DNA from: Sphingobacterium faecium
GTDB lineage: Bacteria > Bacteroidota > Bacteroidia > Sphingobacteriales > Sphingobacteriaceae
Direction: 5' to 3'
NCBI RefSeq assembly: GCF_003054045.1
Contig: NZ_QBKH01000005.1
Location: forward strand, 1-64,000
Length of the DNA stretch: 64,000 bases
Shown here: positions 19,333 through 27,382 of the stretch, one piece after another
Layout of the letters: each line of letters begins with the position of its first letter
Position numbering within the stretch: position 1 is the first letter of the stretch
Notes under the pieces: model-generated
Database searches by the model: none
The model's input: the letters and a program-made list of their open reading frames with translations, nothing else
What the model was told of the DNA's origin: nothing
Made by a program: the position numbers and the translations under genes

Positions 19333-21912
19333 ATGAAAAAACAGCTCATTTATATATGCTTATTATTTTTCATTACCGTAACGCAGAACCGGCTGTACGC
19401 TAATGAACCCGATTCGGCTTATCTTTTTGCCTATAGTTCTGGGAAAAATAACCATCACAATGGTTTACATTTTGCGTGGAGCCTTGATAAAAAGAAATGG
19501 CATAGTATCGGCCCTGAGGCCAGTTTTCTGCGTTCAGATTATGGACAGTGGGGCACACAGAAGAAAATGATTGATCCGTTTTTACTGCTATCTCCCAATG
19601 GTATCTGGCATTGTGTCTGGAGTTTGAATCAAGAAGATGGCGCTTTTGCACATAGTGCGTCAGTAGATCTCATACATTGGGAAAGTCAGTCTTATCCGTT
19701 GGTATTTCCAGAAGGTAACTGCCTCAGCCCAGTCCTAAATTACAATACAAATTCCGGTATCTATCAAGTACTCTGGAAAACGGATAGACCTACCGCAGAA
19801 AATTATGCGGTAGAAACGAAGGATTTTAAATTATTTTCTGCTGCAAAAAAAGTATCGCAGGTAAAACACTCGAAAGAGCAGGTACGTCTTGCTGATGGGA
19901 TCTATCCGGGAACGGTTCATAAAGTCGACTGGCAAACCATCGAAAAGTTGATTAAAAAGCAACAGTTAGAAACTTATAAAAGCAAGTTAAATCAGGAACG
20001 TATGGCAGACGATGCTACTCGATTTGCATCACTAACGACAATCAAAGGAAAACTGAAGCTCGATGAGCATACGCCTAACCGAGAGATCAGTGATTTGCTG
20101 ATTGGTGCATTTTTTGAAGATATCAACTATGCCGCTGATGGTGGACTATATGCCGAGCTGATTCAAAATAGGGGATTTGAATATACTTCCATGGATCGAA
20201 AAGAGTGGAATAGCTTGACGGCTTGGAGTACGACACATGATGGGGCAGTATTGACCATCGATACCGTTTCGCCGATCCATCAGAATAATCAGCACTATGT
20301 GACCATGAACGTTAAAAATGGTACAGGAATCGTCAATGAAGGATTTGGGGGGATTGCTATCAAAAAGGGGGAGCAGTATAAGTTTTCTGTTTATTCACGT
20401 GCAAAATCGGCACAGTTGGGTCAATTACTAATTCGATTAGTAGATCGAGAAGGAAATACGATTGCGGAAAACCGAACAAAGAAGTTGTCCAAAAAATGGC
20501 AACAGTACACATCAGAAATGAGGGCAAATGCAACTGTTTCAGATGCCCGATTGGTGATTACCTATTCTCAAGATGGAGCAGTTGACCTGGATATGGTCTC
20601 TTTATTTCCTAAAAATACGTTCCGTAATAGGGAAAATGGCCTGAGAGCAGATCTCGCGACTACTATTGCTGATATGAAACCACGCTTTGTACGTTTCCCG
20701 GGAGGCTGTGTGGCGCACGGAGATGGGATTGAAAATATCTATCATTGGAAAAATACCATTGGTCCAGTGGAACAACGAAAACCACAGCGCAATCTTTGGG
20801 GCTATCACCAGTCTTTTGGGTTAGGTTATTTTGAATATTTTCAATTTTGTGCAGATCTGGGTGCAGAACCTGTACCAGTGGTGGCAGCAGGGGTTCCTTG
20901 TCAAAATTCGGCGCATCACGGTCATCAGCTTGGTGGTCAACAGTGTGGTATACCCATGGAGGAAATGGGAGATTATGTGCAGGACATCTTGGATCTGATT
21001 GAGTATGCGAACGGGTCTGTCCATACCGTTTGGGGCAAAAAACGTGCTGATGCAGGACATCCAGCGCCTTTTAATTTGAAATATATAGGAATCGGTAATG
21101 AAGATTTAATTACCGATATTTTTAAAGAACGCTTTACCATGATCAATAAGGCGGTAAAGGAAAAATATCCTCATATCGAAGTGATTGGCACAGCAGGTCC
21201 ATTTTATGAAGGATCTGATTATGTGGAAGGATGGGATTTGGCAACGAAATTAGAAGTTCCACTGATCGATGAGCATTATTACAACCCGCCAGGGTGGTTT
21301 ATCCATAATCAGGATTTCTATGACCGCTATGATCGAAGTAAGTCTAAAGTATATCTGGGGGAGTATGCAGCACACCTGCCTGATCGTGCCAGTACAATTG
21401 AAACGGCGCTAGCGGAAGCCTTACATCTGTGTAATGTCGAGCGCAATGCTGATATTGTGACGATGACTTCTTATGCTCCTTTATTAGCAAAAGAAGGTCA
21501 TACCCAATGGTCTCCCGATTTGATCTACTTTAATAATACAACTGTAAAACCAACAGTTGGTTATTATATCCAACAGGCATTTGGGCAACATGCGGGTCAG
21601 ACGTATCTATTTAGTGATTTACAACTAGCTAACCCAGATGAAGCTATCAATAAACGTCTTGGAAAGTCAATCGTACGCGACGCAAAGTCTGGAGATATCA
21701 TCGTGAAATTAGTGAATCTATTGCCTGTTGAAGTTGATCTTGAACTCGATCTTTCGACTATAGGAATTCATAAGCAACAAGTGAAGGCGACTGTTATTTC
21801 AGGAAAGCCAACAGATCGTACTGTTCAACCTGTTGCAACAACAATTGAGCTTGATCGTTGCAAATTGTCCCCTTATTCATTTACCGTTTTTCGTATACCT
21901 GCCCATAACTAG
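19333..21912 (+). CDS. Exported alpha-L-arabinofuranosidase GH51 with N-terminal half GH43-like domain
   Basis: The ATG at 19333 is preferred over the upstream in-frame ATGs (19300, 19306) because it starts a good signal peptide ('KKQLIYICLLFFITV'). Residues about 25-185 resemble the first blades of the GH43 enzymes encoded next to it: 'AYLFAYSS', 'MIDPFLLLSPNG' (compare 'IRDPHIMRSPDG') and a Trp/Ser pair before a blade end. The later GH43 blades are missing, so this part should not be a complete enzyme. A helical linker (about 190-230) leads to the GH51 domain with 'GAFFEDINYAADGGLYAEL', acid/base E590 ('GIGNEDLI') and nucleophile E677 ('YLGEYAAH'). The next gene starts 9 bases after the stop. 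Confidence 0.92.
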   Translation: MKKQLIYICLLFFITVTQNRLYANEPDSAYLFAYSSGKNNHHNGLHFAWSLDKKKWHSIGPEASFLRSDYGQWGTQKKMIDPFLLLSPNGIWHCVWSLNQEDGAFAHSASVDLIHWESQSYPLVFPEGNCLSPVLNYNTNSGIYQVLWKTDRPTAENYAVETKDFKLFSAAKKVSQVKHSKEQVRLADGIYPGTVHKVDWQTIEKLIKKQQLETYKSKLNQERMADDATRFASLTTIKGKLKLDEHTPNREISDLLIGAFFEDINYAADGGLYAELIQNRGFEYTSMDRKEWNSLTAWSTTHDGAVLTIDTVSPIHQNNQHYVTMNVKNGTGIVNEGFGGIAIKKGEQYKFSVYSRAKSAQLGQLLIRLVDREGNTIAENRTKKLSKKWQQYTSEMRANATVSDARLVITYSQDGAVDLDMVSLFPKNTFRNRENGLRADLATTIADMKPRFVRFPGGCVAHGDGIENIYHWKNTIGPVEQRKPQRNLWGYHQSFGLGYFEYFQFCADLGAEPVPVVAAGVPCQNSAHHGHQLGGQQCGIPMEEMGDYVQDILDLIEYANGSVHTVWGKKRADAGHPAPFNLKYIGIGNEDLITDIFKERFTMINKAVKEKYPHIEVIGTAGPFYEGSDYVEGWDLATKLEVPLIDEHYYNPPGWFIHNQDFYDRYDRSKSKVYLGEYAAHLPDRASTIETALAEALHLCNVERNADIVTMTSYAPLLAKEGHTQWSPDLIYFNNTTVKPTVGYYIQQAFGQHAGQTYLFSDLQLANPDEAINKRLGKSIVRDAKSGDIIVKLVNLLPVEVDLELDLSTIGIHKQQVKATVISGKPTDRTVQPVATTIELDRCKLSPYSFTVFRIPAHN

Positions 21913-21920
21913 TCCAGCAC

Positions 21921-22997
21921 ATGAAAAAGATACCATTTATCATCCAATTGCAGCTAGTCATGTACTTGATCATGCATGGCGTATCTGTTTGTGGACAACA
22001 TAAAAAAGATACGGCGACTCCACCTGTAGGTTATTTATTCGCTTATTTTTCGGACAACAGTCCAGATGGTGAGCAGCTTCGCTATGCTTTTAGCAAAGAT
22101 GGTCTAAATTTTAAACCTTTACATGGTGGGAAACCGGTGCTTGCATCCGATAGTATTGCTTTAAAAAAAGGAATCCGCGACCCACATATCATGCGTTCTC
22201 CCGATGGAAAGTATTTTTATATGGTGTTGACCGATATGCGTTCAAGTGAAGGCTGGCAGAGCAATGATGGCATCATACTGCTCAAGAGTACGGATCTGAT
22301 CCACTGGGAACATCAGGCAATTGACTTCCCTACAAGTTTTCCTCATTTAAAAGGATTTGATCGCGATAACTTACACGCAGTATGGGCTCCGCAAACCATC
22401 TGGGACAGTAATAAACAAAAGTACATGATCTATTATTCTATCGGTCGGCATGATTGGGAGTATCCAGTTGGAGATCAGAAACAACCCTATTTTAAGATTT
22501 ACTATTCTTATGCGAATGCTGATTTTACCGATATCAGTACACCTGAACTATTATTTGATTTTGGAACAGCGGCTATTGATGGTGATATCGTCTACGATGA
22601 AAAAAATAAGAATTATGTCTTATTTTTTAAGGATGAGGGCTTATCTACCATGAATAGGGGTTTTCGCACTAAAAGTGGCGTCATGCGGGCAACAAGTAAA
22701 AGCCTAACAGGACCTTATCAAACAGAATATCGTCATTTAAATGTGGATCAGAAGAAGCCTGTGGAAGGTTCTAGCGTGTTTAAATTGATGGATTCAGATG
22801 AATACATCCTAATGTATGACTGCTATACAGAAGGTTATTATCAATTTTGCAAAAGTGCTGATTTAGAACATTTCACATTTATACAAAATACACCGGTGGG
22901 TGGCGAATTTACACCAAGACATGGATCGGTCATCTCCATAACCGCCAAAGAATTATTGACGTTGACCAATAAATTTGGAATTCCTGCTGGATTTTAA
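21921..22997 (+). CDS. Exported GH43 family glycoside hydrolase, probable arabinosidase
   Basis: A 358-residue single-domain five-blade propeller with a signal peptide (about 1-25, 'HGVSVCGQ'). GH43 landmarks: 'GYLFAYFSD', 'IRDPHIMRSPDGKYFYMVLTDM', 'VWAPQTIWD', 'AAIDGDIVYDEKNKNYVLFFKDEG' and 'VEGSSVFKL' (likely catalytic Glu). Closely similar to the first half of the next gene's product, which suggests duplication. Likely removes arabinofuranosyl side groups or cuts arabinan fragments. It forms an operon with the upstream GH51 gene, and a strong terminator follows. Confidence 0.9.
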   Translation: MKKIPFIIQLQLVMYLIMHGVSVCGQHKKDTATPPVGYLFAYFSDNSPDGEQLRYAFSKDGLNFKPLHGGKPVLASDSIALKKGIRDPHIMRSPDGKYFYMVLTDMRSSEGWQSNDGIILLKSTDLIHWEHQAIDFPTSFPHLKGFDRDNLHAVWAPQTIWDSNKQKYMIYYSIGRHDWEYPVGDQKQPYFKIYYSYANADFTDISTPELLFDFGTAAIDGDIVYDEKNKNYVLFFKDEGLSTMNRGFRTKSGVMRATSKSLTGPYQTEYRHLNVDQKKPVEGSSVFKLMDSDEYILMYDCYTEGYYQFCKSADLEHFTFIQNTPVGGEFTPRHGSVISITAKELLTLTNKFGIPAGF

Positions 22998-23018
22998 GCC
23001 TCTACATCGTGCTCATTT

Positions 23019-23062
23019 ATTTGTCGTGTAGAATTGATGATCATCAATCCTACACGACAAAT
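23019..23062 (+). terminator. Terminator after GH51-GH43 operon
   Basis: A 22-bp inverted repeat with one mismatch (23019-23040 with 23041-23062), starting 22 bases after the GH43 stop. It separates this operon from the separately controlled GH43-GH97-GH2 operon. Confidence 0.75.
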
Positions 23063-23138
23063 AGTACCTTGTTAACTAGATCGATCTGTTGATCATTTGC
23101 CTGGACCAAATGAGACATCATTCTATATATAAAAAAAT

Positions 23139-23172
23139 AAATGTTTGTTTTACATTTATTTTTTTATATTTG
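23139..23172 (+). promoter_or_regulatory. Predicted promoter with overlapping AraR operator before GH43-GH97-GH2 operon
   Basis: Operator ATAAATGT-N7-ACATTTAT is perfect over 8-base arms (23137-23159). It overlaps a TTG -33 element (23145-23147) that is followed, after 17 bases, by TATATTTG (23165-23172), an exact match to the Bacteroidota -7 consensus TAnnTTTG. A repressor bound here would block RNA polymerase directly. The predicted transcript would begin near 23179, giving a leader of about 260 bases. Confidence 0.65.
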
Positions 23173-23251
23173 TTTAACTGTTATAACCAATAGATTTTTA
23201 AACCTTCAATAAGAGACTATGAATTCGTCATGCCATGCTTGAGCTTTTAGC

Positions 23252-23300
23252 TACACTTAAAAAAAATTTGTTATTTTTTTAAGTGTACTTTTAACATTTA
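23252..23300 (+). promoter_or_regulatory. Leader hairpin and imperfect second operator
   Basis: A 14-bp stem (23252-23265 with 23274-23287) lies in the predicted leader of the GH43 operon. Its right arm overlaps AAGTGT-N7-ACATTTA (23281-23300), which differs from the AraR-type operator by one base in the first half-site. It could be an attenuator, a downstream repression site, or both. The arms are very AT-rich, so chance cannot be excluded. Confidence 0.35.
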
Positions 23301-23438
23301 ATAAATAGCTTTTTATATTTTAATTTTAAAACTTCAAATGAATTTGTGGTTATTTGGGTGGATATTAAGCTATTGTATGCGTAAATTTATAAAAACAATG
23401 CTCAAACTAATTTTATTTACCTCATAACTTAATCTTAC

Positions 23439-25361
23439 ATGAACAAAAGAAAATGGCAGCTAGCCAGTATCTTAATCATTTTTTTTGCCATTAATATGAT
23501 GAGCCCAGTTATTGGACAGGAGTATAAATCTGGACCAACGGAAAAGGACTTTGTCGGTTATTTATTTGCTTATTTTAAAGGCAATGCTGTAGCGGATGAA
23601 TCTGTTTGCTTTGCGGTCAGTACCGATGGTTATACCTATCGCGCCTTGAATAACAATCAACCTGTATTGGACTCTAAGCTTATCAGTACGACAGGAGGTG
23701 TCCGAGATCCACATATACTCCGTGGGGAGGATGGCAAGTCCTTTTATATGGTATTGACCGATATGACATCATCAAAAGGCTGGGACTCCAATCGTGCGAT
23801 GATCTTATTAAAGTCTGAAGACCTTATTCACTGGAAGCATCACGTGATCAATATCCAAAAACGGTTTAAAGGTCATGAAAACCTGAAGCGTGTATGGGCA
23901 CCACAAACAATCTATGATCCTGCTGTTGGTAAATATATGGTGTATTGGTCAATGCAACATGGTGATGGTCCTGACATTATTTATTATGCCTATGCGAATG
24001 CTGATTTTTCAGATTTGGAATCTGAACCTCAGGTATTGTTTGTTCCTGAAAATGGTAAATCGTGCATCGATGGGGATATCATCAATAAAAATGGTCTGTT
24101 TTATTTATTTTATAAAACAGAAGGACATGGTAACGGAATCAAGTTGGCCTTGACAGATGCTCTCACATCTGGAAAATGGATTGAACAGCCGGGTTATAAG
24201 CAGCAGACTGCTGATGCTGTAGAGGGTTCTAGCGTATTTAAACTCAACCACTCAGACCATTATATTTTGATGTATGATGTATATGGTAAAGGTAAATATC
24301 AATTTTGTGAATCCGTTGATCTGGATCGATTTAAAGTCATCGATCATGAAGTCAGTATGGATTTTCACCCTCGACATGGTTCTATTATCCCCTTGTCGCG
24401 AAGTGAATTTAAAAGGCTGACAGATCGTTGGGGAACACCTTCGGATATCAAGTTGTCAACTAGAAAAAATCCCATATTAGATGGTTTCTATGCCGATCCA
24501 GATGTGCTTTATTCGAACAAAACCAAAAAATATTATATCTATCCAACGAGTGACGGATTCAATGGTTGGGGCGGGTATTATTTTAAGACCTTTTCTTCCA
24601 CTGATCTTAAAGACTGGAAAGATGAAGGGGTTATTTTGGATTTAAAGAAAGATGTACCCTGGGGACCAAGGAATGCTTGGGCGCCTACAATAGCAGAGAA
24701 AAAAGTGAAGGGTGATTATAAATATTACTATTATTTTACGGCAGCACAAAAAATAGGTGTTGCTGTTGCTGATCTACCTACAGGTCCATTTAAGGATTCA
24801 GGAAAACCATTGATCGATTTTAAACCGAATGGTATTAAAGGCGGGCAGGAAATCGACCCTGCAGTTTTTAACGATCCTAAATCTGGTAAAAGCTATTTGT
24901 ATTGGGGTAATGGGTACCTGGCTGTTGCTGAATTGAACAAAGATATGATCTCCATTAAACAAAATACGATGCAGGTACTGAACGTAGATCGTACTTTTCG
25001 TGAGGGTGTCTATGTAATCTACCGAAATGGCACGTATTATTTTTTATGGTCAGAAGATGATACGCGCAGTGAAAATTATCGTGTACGATATGGCACGTCT
25101 TCATCACCGACAGGACCAATCCATATCCCAGAAGATAATATTGTACTTGAAAAGGACCCTTCAAAGGGAATTTATGGAACTGGACACAATTCTGTATTAC
25201 AAGTGCCCGGTACTGACGAGTGGTATATCGTATATCACCGATTTAATTATCCTAATGGCATACATATGGGAGAAGCGGCTGGATTTAACCGCGAAGTATG
25301 TATGGATAAGATGGAGTTTGGGACAGATGGTCGTATTAAGAAGGTAATCCCGACTCATTAG
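23439..25361 (+). CDS. Exported two-domain GH43-GH43 glycoside hydrolase
   Basis: A 640-residue protein with a signal peptide (about 1-26, 'MSPVIGQEY') and two GH43 propellers. Domain 1 (about 30-335) resembles the previous single-domain GH43: 'GYLFAYFKG', 'VRDPHILRGEDG', 'SCIDGDIINKNG', 'VEGSSVFKL'. Domain 2 (about 345-640) is of another GH43 type: 'ILDGFYADPDVLY' (catalytic base Asp), 'QEIDPAVFND' (pKa Asp), 'FREGVYVIYRNG' (acid Glu). Both catalytic sets look intact, so it may be bifunctional, for example acting on two linkages in arabinan. It is the first gene of the AraR-operator-controlled operon. Confidence 0.9.
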   Translation: MNKRKWQLASILIIFFAINMMSPVIGQEYKSGPTEKDFVGYLFAYFKGNAVADESVCFAVSTDGYTYRALNNNQPVLDSKLISTTGGVRDPHILRGEDGKSFYMVLTDMTSSKGWDSNRAMILLKSEDLIHWKHHVINIQKRFKGHENLKRVWAPQTIYDPAVGKYMVYWSMQHGDGPDIIYYAYANADFSDLESEPQVLFVPENGKSCIDGDIINKNGLFYLFYKTEGHGNGIKLALTDALTSGKWIEQPGYKQQTADAVEGSSVFKLNHSDHYILMYDVYGKGKYQFCESVDLDRFKVIDHEVSMDFHPRHGSIIPLSRSEFKRLTDRWGTPSDIKLSTRKNPILDGFYADPDVLYSNKTKKYYIYPTSDGFNGWGGYYFKTFSSTDLKDWKDEGVILDLKKDVPWGPRNAWAPTIAEKKVKGDYKYYYYFTAAQKIGVAVADLPTGPFKDSGKPLIDFKPNGIKGGQEIDPAVFNDPKSGKSYLYWGNGYLAVAELNKDMISIKQNTMQVLNVDRTFREGVYVIYRNGTYYFLWSEDDTRSENYRVRYGTSSSPTGPIHIPEDNIVLEKDPSKGIYGTGHNSVLQVPGTDEWYIVYHRFNYPNGIHMGEAAGFNREVCMDKMEFGTDGRIKKVIPTH

Positions 25362-25407
25362 TAAGCTTTACTTTCTTAATCATTTATTCACAAAAATTTG
25401 CACTTTA

Positions 25408-27351
25408 ATGAAACGTTTACTTACCCTCAGTTTTCTATGCTTCATATCGTTTATGGGTCTTGCTCAAAAACTGACTGTTTCTGGCCCCGATAAACGACTA
25501 GTGGTGAATCTTTCTTTGGAAAATGGCCATCTCTATTATGATGTCCAATTGGATGGAAAAGTGATGCTCGAAAAGTCAGCGCTTGGCTTAAAAGGTCGTC
25601 AGGTCGATCTATCTGCTCATTTAAAATTAATCGATCAGGTGTATAACCAAATTGATGAACGATATGAGGAAAAGAAGATAAAACGCAAACAGGTCCATTA
25701 CCAAGCAAACGAGTTGATTTGCAAATTGGAAAATGCTCATAAACAAGCTTTGCATGTCGTATTTCGAGTAAGTAATCATGATATTGCTTTTCGGTATCAT
25801 GTGCCTCAATCTGGGGAAGCCGCTAATTTTTATATTGATGAGGAGATAAGTGCCTTCAACTTTCCAAATTTAACGACAACTTTCCTGACCCCTCAGGCAC
25901 CTGCCATGTCTGGATGGATGAAAACAAAGCCAAGTTATGAAGAAGAATATACTGCCGATGAGCAACTGGGTGTGCGCTCTAAGTATGGTTTAGGCTATAC
26001 CTTTCCTGGCTTATTTCATGTGGGTGATCGCGGTTGGGTACTGGTTTCTGAAACAGGTGTAGGGGCATTGTACTGTGGATCGAAACTGAGTGAAGGTACC
26101 AAAGATGGACACTATCAGATTGCATTCCCTGAGCTAGGTGAAAATAATGGTATAGGCAGTGCTCAACCCGCAATCGCATTGCCAGGAAATACACCATGGC
26201 GTACTCTAACGGTAGGAAATACACTAAAACCTATTGTAGAAACGACCATCGCGTTTGATGTTGTTGAACCTTTGTATAAACCTTCCAAACCGTATACGTT
26301 TGGACGTTCAACATGGAGCTGGCTAGAATGGCAGGATGGAAGTATTAATTTTGAAGATCAGAAAAAATTTGTAGATCTCTCTGCAGCTATGGGCTATGAG
26401 TTTGTTTTGGTCGATAATTGGTGGGATAGTAAGATTGGTCGTGATAAAATCGAAGCATTAATTGCCTATGGAAAAGATAAAGGTGTAGGGATTTGTTTAT
26501 GGTATAATTCCAATGGATTTTGGAACGACGCTCCACAAACACCTAAAAATATGATGAATACGGCTGCTACCAGAAAAAAGGAGATGGCTTGGATGCAAAA
26601 GGTCGGTATAAAAGGTATAAAAGTGGATTTTTTTGGTGGGGATAAACAGGAGACGATGAAGCTTTACGAAGATATCCTGTCGGATGCTAATGATCATGGC
26701 CTAACTGTTATTTTTCATGGATGTACTCTACCTCGTGGCTGGGAGCGTATGTATCCGAATTTTGCTGGTAGTGAGGCTGTGCTGGCATCGGAGAATCTTA
26801 TCTTTACCCAACATGCGAATGATACAGAAGCGTTTAATGCGAGCTTACACCCTTTTATTCGGAATGCTGTAGGCTCAATGGATTTTGGTCCAGTTCTACT
26901 TAATAAAAGACATAACCGAGAGAACAATGGTGGAATGATAAGGAAAACAACAGAAACTTTTCAATTGGCTACTGCTGTTCTATTTCAAACACCCATACAA
27001 AATTTTGGAATTACACCCAACAATCTAACCGAAATGCCCGCATATGTTATTGATTTTATGAAACAGATACCCACGATTTGGGAGGAGACTATTTTGATCG
27101 ATGGATATCCCGGTAAATATGTCGTATTAGCTCGAAGACATGCTGATCGTTGGTACATAGCCGGTATCAATGCTGAGAAAACAGCAAAAGAACTCACATT
27201 GAAGTTACCGATGCTTTCGGGTGATCAATGGGAACTCTATCAGGACAACAAGGATCGATCAGCTCGACATCAGGTATTCAATTCCAAAAAAGATAAATCG
27301 TTAAAAATAACTCTTGAACCAGATGGCGGATTTATAATTGTTGGACAATAA
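25408..27351 (+). CDS. Exported GH97 family glycoside hydrolase (retaining type)
   Basis: A 647-residue protein with a signal peptide (about 1-19, 'SFMGLAQK'), N-terminal beta-sandwich (about 20-270), GH97 TIM barrel ('GRSTWSWLEWQDG', 'VLVDNWWDSKIG', 'GICLWYNSNGFW') and a C-terminal sandwich. The residue after 'GIKGIKV' is D407 ('KVDFFGGDKQ'), an Asp in the position of the nucleophile of retaining GH97 enzymes, as opposed to the inverting SusB type. Retaining GH97 enzymes include alpha-galactosidases and beta-L-arabinopyranosidases; the locus favours the latter, but this is an inference. The gap to the preceding gene is 46 bases. Confidence 0.9.
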   Translation: MKRLLTLSFLCFISFMGLAQKLTVSGPDKRLVVNLSLENGHLYYDVQLDGKVMLEKSALGLKGRQVDLSAHLKLIDQVYNQIDERYEEKKIKRKQVHYQANELICKLENAHKQALHVVFRVSNHDIAFRYHVPQSGEAANFYIDEEISAFNFPNLTTTFLTPQAPAMSGWMKTKPSYEEEYTADEQLGVRSKYGLGYTFPGLFHVGDRGWVLVSETGVGALYCGSKLSEGTKDGHYQIAFPELGENNGIGSAQPAIALPGNTPWRTLTVGNTLKPIVETTIAFDVVEPLYKPSKPYTFGRSTWSWLEWQDGSINFEDQKKFVDLSAAMGYEFVLVDNWWDSKIGRDKIEALIAYGKDKGVGICLWYNSNGFWNDAPQTPKNMMNTAATRKKEMAWMQKVGIKGIKVDFFGGDKQETMKLYEDILSDANDHGLTVIFHGCTLPRGWERMYPNFAGSEAVLASENLIFTQHANDTEAFNASLHPFIRNAVGSMDFGPVLLNKRHNRENNGGMIRKTTETFQLATAVLFQTPIQNFGITPNNLTEMPAYVIDFMKQIPTIWEETILIDGYPGKYVVLARRHADRWYIAGINAEKTAKELTLKLPMLSGDQWELYQDNKDRSARHQVFNSKKDKSLKITLEPDGGFIIVGQ

Positions 27352-27382
27352 CCACATCACGATGACTTTAATTTAATTCAAT

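Noticed and set aside
23377-23427. 16-codon frame before the double GH43 gene, and its likeness to bases near 38201 (GTAAATTTATRAAAACWATG)
   Set aside because: Too short to support as a gene; the shared stretch is AT-rich and occurs in different settings, so chance is likely.
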